NCBI GenBank assembly: GCA_025351615.1
Contig: JANXVP010000497.1
Location: forward strand, 1-12,398
DNA: 12,398 nucleotides
From: Ramlibacter sp.
GTDB taxonomy: Bacteria; Pseudomonadota; Gammaproteobacteria; Burkholderiales; Burkholderiaceae_C
Reading direction: 5' to 3'
Within the stretch, counting starts at the first letter, position 1. Each line of letters begins with the position of its first letter. This document shows, piece by piece, positions 1 to 5,989 of the stretch. Made by a program: the position numbers and the translations under genes. The notes beneath the pieces are model-generated. The model was not told the origin of the DNA. It made no database searches and saw only the letters and a program-made list of their open reading frames with translations.

Positions 1-336
1 CCCAAGGAACACAGCGACGCATACTGATCCAGCCGCTTTGTTGACACGAGCAGTGACATCAGCACGAACACTCTTTCGCTCCTGGACGAATCGAGCTGCA
101 TGCGATGTTTGGGGTATCAACCCGCGGTCGATCATGCTAAAAAAGTTACTCTCGCTCTCTGGCCGGGGATTGCGCTCATAGAAGGCGCCCTGGATCGCCC
201 TCAGATACAGCTCTGCTGCTTCCTCATATCTCCCGAGACTGTGGAAGTGAGTTCCCAGAACGTCGCAGGCCGACAGATCCCCCGCTGCTGCCTTTGAAGT
301 GACATCCGCGAGTTGAGAGGGGGACAGGGTCTGCAT
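1..336 (-). CDS. Cassette 3 gene: TPR-like protein, partial (C-terminus off the left edge)
   Basis: The frame opens with ATG at 336-334 and runs 112 codons to the window edge without a stop, so only the N-terminal part is visible. Residues about 27-46 (LGTHFHSLGRYEEAAELYL) fit one tetratricopeptide-type helix pair: the G-Y-x-x-A pattern followed by A-x-x-L-Y. This suggests a TPR or Sel1-like protein-protein interaction protein. No signal peptide or membrane segment is seen. The start lies 18 bases downstream of the GTTAGAC core, as expected for the first ORF of a cassette, and a GGAAG about 8 bases upstream may serve as ribosome binding site. Codon use is less GC-biased than in the chromosomal genes to the right. 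Family assignment rests on one repeat and is tentative; the function is unknown. Confidence 0.7.
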   Translation of the reverse strand, partial: MQTLSPSQLADVTSKAAAGDLSACDVLGTHFHSLGRYEEAAELYLRAIQGAFYERNPRPESESNFFSMIDRGLIPQTSHAARFVQERKSVRADVTARVNKAAGSVCVAVFLG

Positions 337-353
337 GGGGAGGGCTTCCTACG

Positions 354-431
354 GTCTAACGTTTGACATGAGCGGCAGCCTAAAGCGCGCGAAGCGGGCT
401 TTAGGATGTCCGCTCGATGGAAGGGTTAGCC
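354..431 (-). other. attC recombination site of cassette 2 (attC2)
   Basis: Read on the - strand, this 78-base site starts with the R'' core GGCTAAC (431-425) and ends with the R' core GTTAGAC (360-354). Between them is an imperfect palindrome: AGCGG...CCTAAAGC on the left arm pairs with GCTTTAGG...CCGCT on the right arm, leaving a GC-rich terminal loop near 386-397. Conserved outer cores around a sequence-variable but structure-conserved stem are the hallmark of attC (59-base element) sites, which IntI recognises as a folded single strand. The R'' core departs from RYYYAAC at its second base. The stop codon of the cassette 2 ORF lies inside R''. Confidence 0.88.
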
Positions 432-959
432 TCCAGGCGGTGTAGGTGGCCCGGCTTGCGGCAAGTTGGTGACATACATGGGGAGGACGCGCTTGCCTTC
501 CAAAAGCTCAACGGTCATTTCCCGGATTCGGCCCTGCTCGGCTTCCATTCGGCTATGGGCACCCGGCGAGTAGGTGCCATTCTTGATTTGCGTTTTGTTG
601 AAGTCGTAGCCCAAAGCTTTGCCCATCGCGCGAAGCATGTCGACCAGTAGATCGACCCGCCTTGTGCCCCAAGCGCCAGCTTCCATTCCGGTGTTACCCA
701 AGTGATCTAGGTACTGCTGCCACACTTCGAGCACCCTTTTCTCGGCCGGACGCTTGGTAGAAAACTCAAGGTCAATGGAGTTGAGCGCCTCAACATGCGC
801 GGGCGAGAGCGAATACGCCCGCGTGGCCATGAGAGTCTTAAAGATTCTGAGTTTCCTGCTCCGAACTTCGTTTCGGTCGTCCAGATAACGCGTTACCTGT
901 ACAGCGATGAGAGGGCTCACTGCCGTTGCAAGAATTATTAGAACTTCTGTAAGCGTCAC
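426..959 (-). CDS. Cassette 2 gene: membrane-anchored protein, DUF6680-like
   Basis: A 177-residue protein starting at GTG (959-957), 17 bases after the GTTAGCC core that opens the cassette. Residues about 4-21 form one hydrophobic helix, followed by a charged stretch (RYLDDRNEVRSRKLR). This suggests a single N-terminal membrane anchor with a cytoplasmic body. The body carries the blocks FKTLMATRAYSLS-HVEALNSIDLEF (40-66), VWQQYLDHL (79-87), LLVDMLRAMGKALGYDF (104-120) and Y-SPGAHSRMEAEQ (130-142). From memory these match the small DUF6680 family, whose biochemical role is not known to me. The C-terminus is proline/glycine-rich, and the TAA stop is formed by the attC R'' core. Ribosome binding is weak (AGAAAG upstream), so expression probably depends on an upstream integron promoter. 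The reading frame is well supported; the family name is moderately sure. Confidence 0.8.
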   Translation of the reverse strand: MTLTEVLIILATAVSPLIAVQVTRYLDDRNEVRSRKLRIFKTLMATRAYSLSPAHVEALNSIDLEFSTKRPAEKRVLEVWQQYLDHLGNTGMEAGAWGTRRVDLLVDMLRAMGKALGYDFNKTQIKNGTYSPGAHSRMEAEQGRIREMTVELLEGKRVLPMYVTNLPQAGPPTPPGG

Positions 960-975
960 AAGCGGTCTTTCTGGG

Positions 976-1062
976 GGCTAACGTCGGAGCTGACCGGAAA
1001 ACAACCCACGCGGCGGAGCCGCAGCCTGCAGTTGTTTTTCCGTGTCGAGCGACTTGTTAGGC
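976..1062 (-). other. attC recombination site of cassette 1 (attC1)
   Basis: On the - strand this 87-base site begins with the R'' core GCCTAAC (1062-1056) and ends with the R' core GTTAGCC (982-976). The arms fold onto each other: GTCG...CGGAAAAACAAC on the left pairs with GTTGTTTTCCG...CGAC on the right. Several mismatched or extrahelical bases interrupt the stem, as expected for attC, where they set strand choice. The apex contains its own GC-rich mini-hairpin (GCGGC-TCC-GCCGC). Its primary sequence is unlike attC2, so this is not an array of near-identical sites such as Vibrio VCRs. The stop codon of the cassette 1 ORF lies in R''. Confidence 0.92.
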
Positions 1063-1572
1063 AGCATACCGTGCCCCAGCTGCGAAGAACGCCAACAGTG
1101 CGCAACCGAGGGCGAGCAACAATGCTCCTGCTGCTCCCACGCCGAGCACGTGTGATCGAAGATAGGGTGACCACCCGCGGAACAAAAGCGCCTCCTCGGG
1201 ACGCCGCGCGTCGACGTGACAAGTTCGCAGGCGCCCTGCCTTAAGGTCTTCGAACAGTAGCAGTGGCGGTGACCGCGGCCTCATCCATTCAACGTCCAAA
1301 GGAAACACACGCCTAGCCTGAAATTGCCCGCCTTCGCTCGCGAAAGCGTAGCGGACTAGAACCATCGCAGTTCGATCTGTGAGCGCCCCAACAACCGCCT
1401 GTCCCGTCAGATTGTTCGGAACTAAGTTGACATCGATGACGGTCATCGGAAAGGCCGCATAGTGAGCCGTTCGTTCAATGAACCGTGCTTGCGCAATTGC
1501 CACGGTCAGGAGAGTAATGCCGATGAGAACAAGCGTGCCGAAGCAGAACCAAATCTCTGCGTCTATGCCCAT
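1057..1572 (-). CDS. Cassette 1 gene: two-helix membrane protein, DUF3592-like
   Basis: A 171-residue protein from the attI-proximal cassette, the position normally expressed best. Two hydrophobic helices at about 7-27 and 142-164 flank an extracytoplasmic-size domain. That domain contains a 'V-x-Y' strand (VLVRYAFASEGGQFQARRVF, 71-90) and, ahead of the second helix, a G-R-L-x-x-x-x-V-D-x-R-x-P-E-E-A-L-L-F-R-G pattern (113-133). This arrangement matches DUF3592 membrane proteins as I know them; the function is unknown. ATG lies 7 bases after the GTTAGGC core, leaving almost no leader and no good Shine-Dalgarno. The last codon and TAA stop come from the attC R'' box. The ORF fills the cassette, which supports it as real. 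Family call moderately sure. Confidence 0.84.
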   Translation of the reverse strand: MGIDAEIWFCFGTLVLIGITLLTVAIAQARFIERTAHYAAFPMTVIDVNLVPNNLTGQAVVGALTDRTAMVLVRYAFASEGGQFQARRVFPLDVEWMRPRSPPLLLFEDLKAGRLRTCHVDARRPEEALLFRGWSPYLRSHVLGVGAAGALLLALGCALLAFFAAGARYAA

Positions 1573-1579
1573 TGTTGCT

Positions 1580-1640
1580 GCCTAACTCAATGTAGCTCGT
1601 CCAATATCCTGCAAAGACAGGATATCCGCCCGAATATTGC
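1580..1640 (-). other. attI primary recombination site (approximate limits)
   Basis: The core GTTAGGC on the - strand (1586-1580) matches the GTTRRRY consensus exactly and lies immediately ahead of the first cassette ORF. There is no attC-like palindrome directly beside it, as expected for attI, which IntI binds as double-stranded DNA. Crossover is expected between G1586 and T1585. The outer limit is not visible from sequence; accessory IntI-binding repeats usually lie within about 60 bases on the integrase side, so 1640 is an estimate. Confidence 0.85.
1604..1625. repeat. Perfect 8-bp inverted repeat inside attI
   Basis: ATATCCTG (1604-1611) and its exact complement CAGGATAT (1618-1625) flank a 6-base spacer, CAAAGA. 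It sits 17 bases from the attI core, between the core and intI. It is not followed by a T-run in either direction, so it is unlikely to be a terminator. It could be a binding site for IntI or a dimeric regulator, or a hairpin in the cassette leader RNA. Role unknown. Confidence 0.6.
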
Positions 1641-1694
1641 CATCAGATCGACGTAGGCCGGCTAGGCGCAATGCGAGCCAGCCGTTGCCAGATC

Positions 1695-1722
1695 TTGTCA
1701 AGAACGACATACTGTGTTTATT
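1695..1722 (+). promoter_or_regulatory. Candidate intI promoter (Pint)
   Basis: TTGTCA (1695-1700) and TTTATT (1717-1722) are separated by 16 bases, matching the sigma-70 consensus at 5/6 and 4/6 positions. The -10 lies inside the LexA-type box, the arrangement that allows SOS repression of integrases. The predicted RNA start is only a dozen bases before the ATG. An alternative is TTGCCA (1685-1690) with TACTGT (1710-1715), spaced by 19. Confidence 0.5.
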
Positions 1723-1727
1723 GACAG
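1712..1727 (+). promoter_or_regulatory. LexA (SOS) box upstream of intI
   Basis: CTGT-GTTTATTG-ACAG is an exact CTGT-N8-ACAG LexA operator core, preceded by TA and followed by CT. It ends 14 bases before the intI ATG and overlaps the likely -10. LexA control of intI is established for class 1 and Vibrio integrons, where single-stranded DNA stress induces cassette shuffling. The exact match and its position make the assignment strong, though binding is not shown by sequence alone. Confidence 0.82.
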
Positions 1728-1741
1728 CTACGGATTCAGCC

Positions 1742-2788
1742 ATGAAACCCGACCTCCATATTCCACAGCCGCTGCGCCTGCTGGATCAAATGCGTGAGGT
1801 GCTGCGGTACAAACACTATAGCTTGCGCACCGAGCAGGCTTACCTTTACTGGGTGCGTTTCTTTGTTCGCTGGCATGGCCGGGGCGGCACGATGCGGCAC
1901 CCGAAGAGCATGGCCGCAGACGAGGTGCGTGCCTTCCTGACGATGCTTGCGACTGAGCGGAATGTGTCGGTGTCGACCCACAACCAGGCCCTGAGCGCAC
2001 TGCTGTTTCTGTATCGCGAGGTGCTGGGGATGGATCTTCCTTGGCTGCAGGATCTCAAACGCCCAACCCGTCCCCGGCGAATTCCCTCCGTCCTGACGCA
2101 GCCGGAGGTCGTCGCATTGCTCGGCGCGCTGGATGGAGACGTCGCATTGCTCGGCAAGTTGTTGTATGGCACGGGGATGCGTCTGATGGAGGGCCTGCGG
2201 CTGCGCGTGAAGGATGTGGATTTCGACCGGCAGGCCATCATGGTCCGTGAGGCCAAGGGCGGCAAAGACAGGGTGGTGATGTTGCCGCGCAGCCTGCTCC
2301 CATCGCTCAAGGCGCAGCTCGCGGCCGGCCGTGTCCGCTGGGAGCAAGACCGCCAGCGCGGAGCATCCGGCGTCGCAGTGCCCGACGCCCTGGCACTGAA
2401 GTATCCGGATCTGGGGCGGCGGTGGGGATGGTTCTGGGTATTTCCGGCCCCGGCCTTGTCGCTCGATCCCCGCTCGCGCATCGAGAGGCGGCACCATCTG
2501 TATGAAGAGCGTCTGCAACGGGCGATCAAGCTGGCCTGCGCGGCTGCCGGCATTTACAAGCAGGTCTCCGTCCACACCTTGCGTCACTCCTTCGCAACGC
2601 ACCTGCTGCAGGCCGGCACGGACATCCGCACGGTGCAGGAGTTACTGGGCCACAGCGACGTCAGCACGACGATGATCTACACCCATGTGCTGAAAGTCGC
2701 CGGCGGCGGCACAACGAGTCCACTCGATGCACTGTCGACAGCGCTGTCCCCGACCGAGTGCCGCGAACCAGAAGCGCTGTATGCCTGA
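1742..2788 (+). CDS. intI: Integron integrase IntI (tyrosine recombinase)
   Basis: A 348-residue site-specific recombinase that inserts and excises cassettes at attI and attC. An N-terminal SAM-like DNA-binding domain (about 14-105, with [10 protein letters not shown] at 25-34) precedes the catalytic domain. The expected active-site set is intact: R147 (GTGMR), K172, H278 and R281 (HTLRH), H304 (LLGHSD) and the nucleophile Y313 (IYTHV). The stretch about 195-235, with GVAVPDAL and WGWFWVF, is the insertion that separates IntI from XerC/D and helps bind folded attC. The sequence reads like the class 1 IntI1 group, and the residues are offset by one from IntI1 numbering as I recall it. The frame is open back to an ATG at 1637, but that start would place the LexA box and promoter inside the gene and add 35 residues foreign to the family. 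ATG 1742, with a weak CGGA 7 bases upstream, is therefore chosen. Probably functional. Confidence 0.96.
   Translation: MKPDLHIPQPLRLLDQMREVLRYKHYSLRTEQAYLYWVRFFVRWHGRGGTMRHPKSMAADEVRAFLTMLATERNVSVSTHNQALSALLFLYREVLGMDLPWLQDLKRPTRPRRIPSVLTQPEVVALLGALDGDVALLGKLLYGTGMRLMEGLRLRVKDVDFDRQAIMVREAKGGKDRVVMLPRSLLPSLKAQLAAGRVRWEQDRQRGASGVAVPDALALKYPDLGRRWGWFWVFPAPALSLDPRSRIERRHHLYEERLQRAIKLACAAAGIYKQVSVHTLRHSFATHLLQAGTDIRTVQELLGHSDVSTTMIYTHVLKVAGGGTTSPLDALSTALSPTECREPEALYA
1760..1789 (-). promoter_or_regulatory. Weak candidate cassette promoter (Pc) inside intI
   Basis: On the - strand, TTGATC (1789-1784) and TGGAAT (1765-1760) are 18 bases apart (4/6 matches each). They point towards attI from within the start of intI, where Pc lies in class 1 integrons. 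A perfect TTGACA (1701-1696) closer to attI is a rival -35 but lacks a good -10. Low certainty; some promoter here is expected because the cassettes have none that I can see. Confidence 0.3.
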
Positions 2789-2807
2789 CCGCGCTTGCCG
2801 CCTCCCG

Positions 2808-4700
2808 CTACATCCCGATGACTTCCTCGAAGCGCTCGACCGCCGTCTCGCCCGCCTGCTGCTGCAGCGCCCACATCTGCGCATAACGGCCGCCCCGGGC
2901 CAGCAACTCGTTGTGGTTGCCGCGCTCCAGGATGCGGCCGGCGTCCAGCACCAGGATCTCGTGCGCATCGACCACGGTCGACAGCCGGTGCGCGATCAAC
3001 AGCGTGGTCTTGTTCTGCGCCGCGCTTTTTAACTCGGCCTGGATCGCGCGTTCGTTGGCCGAGTCCAGGGCCGACGTGGCTTCGTCGAAAATCAGGATCG
3101 GCGGGTTCTTCAGCAACGTGCGCGCGATGGCTACCCGCTGCTTCTCGCCGCCGGAAAGTTTGAGGCCGCGCTCTCCCACCATCGTCTGGTACCCCAACGG
3201 CGTCGACACGATGAAGCCGTGAATGCGCGCGGCGCGGGCCGCCTCTTCCACCTCGGCGCGGCTGGCGCCGGTCCGGCCATAGGCGATGTTGTATTCGACG
3301 GTGTCGTTGAACAGCACCGTGTCCTGCGGCACGATGCCGATCGCCTGCCGCACGCTGGACTGCGTGACTTCGCGGATGTCCTGGCCGGCGATGGTGATCC
3401 GCCCGGTCGGCCATGCGACATTGCCTGGAATGCCGACGTCGTAGAAACGGTAGAGCAGCCGCGCGAGCGTCGACTTGCCCGACCCCGACGGGCCGACCAC
3501 CGCCACCGTCTTGCCGGCCGGGATTTCGAAGCTGACGTCGTGCAGGATCGGCCGCGACGCCTCGTACGCAAAGTTGACGTGCTCGAAGCGAACGGTCGGT
3601 TCGTCCAGGGCGGCGAGCGCCTGCGCTCCCGGCTGGTCGGCGACCTCACGTTCCTTCTCCAGCAGCGCGAACATCTTGTCCAGGTCGGTTAGGCTCTGCT
3701 TGATCTCGCGGTACAGCACGCCCAAAAAGTTCAGCGGGATGTACAGCTGGATCATGAAGGCGTTGACCATCACCAGGTCGCCCAGCGTCATGCGGCCCGC
3801 GACGACACCCTGCGTTGCGCGCCAGAGCATCAGCACCAGGCCGATGGCGATGATCAGTTGCTGGCCGGTGTTGAGCATCGACAGCGTGGTCTGGCTTTTG
3901 AGCCGCGCCTTGCGCAGGCGCTGCAGGCTCTCGTCGTAACGGCTGGCTTCGAAGCCTTCGTTGTTGAAGTACTTGACCGTCTCGTAATTGAGCAGCGAGT
4001 CAACGGCCTTGGTGTGCGCGGCGGAATCGAACTCGTTGGCCTGCTTGCGGTACTTGGTGCGCCACTCGGTGATGCTGACGGTGAAGACGATGTAGAACGC
4101 CAGCGCGATCAGCGTGATCCAGGCGAACCAGGCGTCGAACTTCACGCCCAGGATCGTCAGCACCAGCACCACTTCGATCAGCGTGGGCACGATGCTGAAC
4201 AGCGAATACGAGATCAGCGATTCGATCCCGCGCACCCCGCGCTCGATGTCGCGTGTCATGCCGCCGGTCTGCCGCTCCAGGTGGAAGCGCAGGCTGAGCG
4301 CGTGCAGGTGCTGAAAGGTTTCCAGCGCGATGCGGCGGGCCGCGCCCTGGGTTGCCTTGGAAAAGATCAGTTCGCGCAGCTCGGTGAACAGGGTCGTCGA
4401 CAACCGCAGCAGGCCGTAGGCCACCAGCAGACCGAGCGGAACCACCAGCACGGCGGCGGGGTCCCCAGGTTTGAAGGACATCGCGTCCACCAGTATCTTC
4501 AGCAGCACCGGCACGCCGACGTTGGCCAGCTTGGCGCCGACCATGAACACCAGGGCTCCCACCACCCGCCACTTGTATTGCCAGAGGTACGGCAGCAGCC
4601 GCTGCAGCGTGGCCCAGTCTGATTTGTCGGGACGCGGGCCGGATGCCGGGCTGGCTGGGGGACGACGGGAGGAAGAGGCGGTTTCGCCGGCGCCCCGCAT
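2808..4700 (-). CDS. Atm1-type ABC exporter (fused membrane and ATPase half-transporter)
   Basis: A 630-residue half-transporter that would work as a homodimer in the inner membrane. Six predicted helices (about 46-70, 84-104, 165-185, 190-210, 277-296, 310-331) precede the nucleotide-binding domain. The domain has Walker A GPSGSGKST (403-411), Q-loop Q459, signature LSGGEKQ (515-521), Walker B ILIFDE (535-540) and H-loop H571. NYETVKYFNNE (238-248) is typical of the Atm1/HMT1 branch. Bacterial Atm1 exports glutathione conjugates and thiol-bound metals, and the mitochondrial relative supports Fe-S protein assembly; the exact substrate here is unknown. Residues 423-431 (GIPGNVAWP) look inserted between the Walker A helix and the next strand. 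The frame is open 100 codons upstream, but that stretch is low-complexity and antisense to yciA, so ATG 4700 is chosen, without a clear Shine-Dalgarno. It is divergent from yciA and convergent with intI. Confidence 0.92.
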   Translation of the reverse strand: MRGAGETASSSRRPPASPASGPRPDKSDWATLQRLLPYLWQYKWRVVGALVFMVGAKLANVGVPVLLKILVDAMSFKPGDPAAVLVVPLGLLVAYGLLRLSTTLFTELRELIFSKATQGAARRIALETFQHLHALSLRFHLERQTGGMTRDIERGVRGIESLISYSLFSIVPTLIEVVLVLTILGVKFDAWFAWITLIALAFYIVFTVSITEWRTKYRKQANEFDSAAHTKAVDSLLNYETVKYFNNEGFEASRYDESLQRLRKARLKSQTTLSMLNTGQQLIIAIGLVLMLWRATQGVVAGRMTLGDLVMVNAFMIQLYIPLNFLGVLYREIKQSLTDLDKMFALLEKEREVADQPGAQALAALDEPTVRFEHVNFAYEASRPILHDVSFEIPAGKTVAVVGPSGSGKSTLARLLYRFYDVGIPGNVAWPTGRITIAGQDIREVTQSSVRQAIGIVPQDTVLFNDTVEYNIAYGRTGASRAEVEEAARAARIHGFIVSTPLGYQTMVGERGLKLSGGEKQRVAIARTLLKNPPILIFDEATSALDSANERAIQAELKSAAQNKTTLLIAHRLSTVVDAHEILVLDAGRILERGNHNELLARGGRYAQMWALQQQAGETAVERFEEVIGM

Positions 4701-4727
4701 CAGGGACAATCGGAAGTTGACATCATT

Positions 4728-4734
4728 AGGGGAG
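4728..4734 (+). promoter_or_regulatory. Ribosome binding site that fixes the yciA start
   Basis: AGGGGAG lies 9 bases before ATG 4744. It selects that start over earlier in-frame ATGs, which would run into the divergent exporter gene. Confidence 0.7.
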
Positions 4735-4743
4735 ATTGTGCCC

Positions 4744-5175
4744 ATGTCCACCGAACCAAGCCCCCACCCCACCGATGCCCGCGGCGCCAGCGTCGCCCTG
4801 CCCACCGACAGCGAACTGGTGCTGAAGGTCATTCCCATGCCCGCGGACTGCAACGCCAACGGCGACATTTTCGGCGGCTGGGTGATGGCGCAGGTCGACC
4901 TGGCCGGCTCCGTGATTCCGGCCCGCCACACCGGCGGGCGGATGGCCACCGTCGCCGTGAAGGAATTCATCTTCAAGCAGCCGGTGCGGGTGGGCGACAT
5001 CCTGTCGTTCTATTCGCAGCTCGTTCGTATCGGCCGGACCTCGGTCACGGTGAAGGTGGAGGTTTATGCCGAGCGCTTTCACTCCCAGGGCCAGTACGTG
5101 AAGGTGACCGAGGCTTCTGTCACCTACGTAGCCATCGATGCCAACGGCAAGCCGCGGCCGATCATGAGGGATTGA
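4744..5175 (+). CDS. yciA: YciA-type acyl-CoA thioesterase (hotdog fold)
   Basis: A 143-residue cytoplasmic enzyme expected to hydrolyse acyl-CoA to free acid and CoA, with broad chain-length range in characterised YciA proteins. The block MPADCNANGDIFGGWVMAQ (32-50) is nearly the YciA signature and contains the catalytic Asp (D41). Further matches are the strand block FKQPVRVGD (77-85) and the end YVAID-NGKPRP (128-139). Length fits the single-hotdog YciA family, which forms hexamers. Its first 20 residues are a Pro/Ser-rich extension. Only 43 bases separate it from the divergent exporter gene, so control regions must overlap coding DNA. The stop codon overlaps the end of the crotonase gene on the other strand by 14 bases. 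Confidence 0.92.
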   Translation: MSTEPSPHPTDARGASVALPTDSELVLKVIPMPADCNANGDIFGGWVMAQVDLAGSVIPARHTGGRMATVAVKEFIFKQPVRVGDILSFYSQLVRIGRTSVTVKVEVYAERFHSQGQYVKVTEASVTYVAIDANGKPRPIMRD

Positions 5176-5989
5176 ACTTGCCGTGCCGGCCCTCGCCGCC
5201 GGCGAAGCGGCCGGCGCCTTCGAAGCCGTCGCCGATCCGGTGTTTGCCGCGCTCCCACTCCTGGTGCAGCGCCTGGGCCAGGGGCAGGTCCCACTGACGG
5301 TACGCGCTCATGCGGTCGGCATTCATGGTCGCCTGCGGGAAGGCGCAGAGCTGATTTGCCAGCGCGATGGCCGCCTCTCGCGCCTGTCCCGTCGGAACGA
5401 CGCGGTTGGCCAGCCCCATCTGCAGGGCCTCGGGCGCCTGCACCTTGCGACCGGTAAGGATCAGGTCCATCGCGTGGCCCGTGCCGACCAGGCGGGGCAG
5501 CCGCACGGTGCCGCCATCGATCAGCGGCACGCCGAAGCGGCGGCAGTAGACGCCGAAGAACGCGTCTTCGTCCATCACCCGCATGTCGCACCACAGCGCC
5601 AGCTCCATTCCGCCCGCCACCGCCGCGCCACTGACGGCGGCGATGACGGGTTTGGATAGCAGCAGGCGCGACGGGCCCATCGGTCCCAAGGGCGCGACGC
5701 CACCTTCCGCTGCCATGGCGCCAGGGTCGAAGTCCAGGTCGACCAGCACGCCCGGGCCGCCGCCCTGCCGCGCCATCTTCGCGGCGGCCTGCAGGTCCCA
5801 GCCAGCGCAGAAATGGCCGTTCGCACCGTGAAAAACGGCAACCCGCGCGCTGTCGTCCGCGTCGAAGTCGATGAACGCCTGGTACAGCTCGCGCGCCGTC
5901 AGCGCATCGACTGCGTTGCGCACGTCGGCGCGATCCAGCGTCACGACGGTGACCTGCTCCAGCTTTTCGACGCGCACCGCTTTTTCCAT
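5162..5989 (-). CDS. Crotonase-family protein (enoyl-CoA hydratase/isomerase-like)
   Basis: A 275-residue member of the crotonase superfamily, whose enzymes stabilise an acyl-CoA enolate in an oxyanion hole. HFCAGWDL (59-66) and GAAVAGGMELAL (121-132) supply the two oxyanion-hole segments. E129 aligns with the first hydratase glutamate (rat mitochondrial Glu144). The position of the second (Glu164), 20 residues on, is C149 in VYCRRFGVPLIDGGT. Classical hydratase activity is therefore doubtful; isomerase, hydrolase or other crotonase chemistry is possible. The C-terminus has the RFAGGEGRHG ending common in this subgroup. ATG 5989 is chosen over an in-frame TTG at 6007; neither has a clear ribosome binding site. 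It is tail-to-tail with yciA (14-base overlap) and divergent from the liv operon (98 bases), so a shared role in acyl-CoA metabolism is plausible. Confidence 0.88.
   Translation of the reverse strand: MEKAVRVEKLEQVTVVTLDRADVRNAVDALTARELYQAFIDFDADDSARVAVFHGANGHFCAGWDLQAAAKMARQGGGPGVLVDLDFDPGAMAAEGGVAPLGPMGPSRLLLSKPVIAAVSGAAVAGGMELALWCDMRVMDEDAFFGVYCRRFGVPLIDGGTVRLPRLVGTGHAMDLILTGRKVQAPEALQMGLANRVVPTGQAREAAIALANQLCAFPQATMNADRMSAYRQWDLPLAQALHQEWERGKHRIGDGFEGAGRFAGGEGRHGKFNPS

Larger units (their letters stand above)
1..2788. mobile_element. Integron (integrase, attI, two full cassettes and a partial third)
   Basis: This segment has every diagnostic part of an integron in the standard layout. 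The tyrosine integrase gene runs rightwards, attI lies beside its 5' end, and cassettes run leftwards, each holding one ORF in the same orientation and each closed by an attC palindrome. Recombination cores on the - strand are GTTAGGC (1586-1580), GTTAGCC (982-976) and GTTAGAC (360-354). Cutting after the G of each core gives cassettes of 604 bp (982-1585) and 622 bp (360-981), with a third starting at 359. No transposase, qacE/sul1 3' segment or resistance gene is visible, and the intI stop directly abuts a conserved chromosomal gene. It is therefore more likely a sedentary chromosomal integron than a transposon-borne class 1 element. The left boundary is outside the window. Confidence 0.93.

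Noticed and set aside
1..1600. CRISPR array or toxin-antitoxin pair as an explanation of the repeats and small genes on the left
   Set aside because: There are no regularly spaced direct repeats; the palindromes differ in sequence and fit attC sites, and no overlapping toxin/antitoxin gene pair is visible.
1637..1741. N-terminal extension of the integrase to the ATG at 1637
   Set aside because: It would put the LexA box and promoter inside the gene, and the 35 extra residues do not look like any IntI N-terminus.
1736..2602. Long frames on the - strand inside intI
   Set aside because: They are shadows of the integrase gene, with no recognisable domain.
4701..5000. 100-codon upstream extension of the Atm1-type exporter
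   Set aside because: It is antisense to the clearly conserved YciA sequence, is low in complexity, and has no family similarity.
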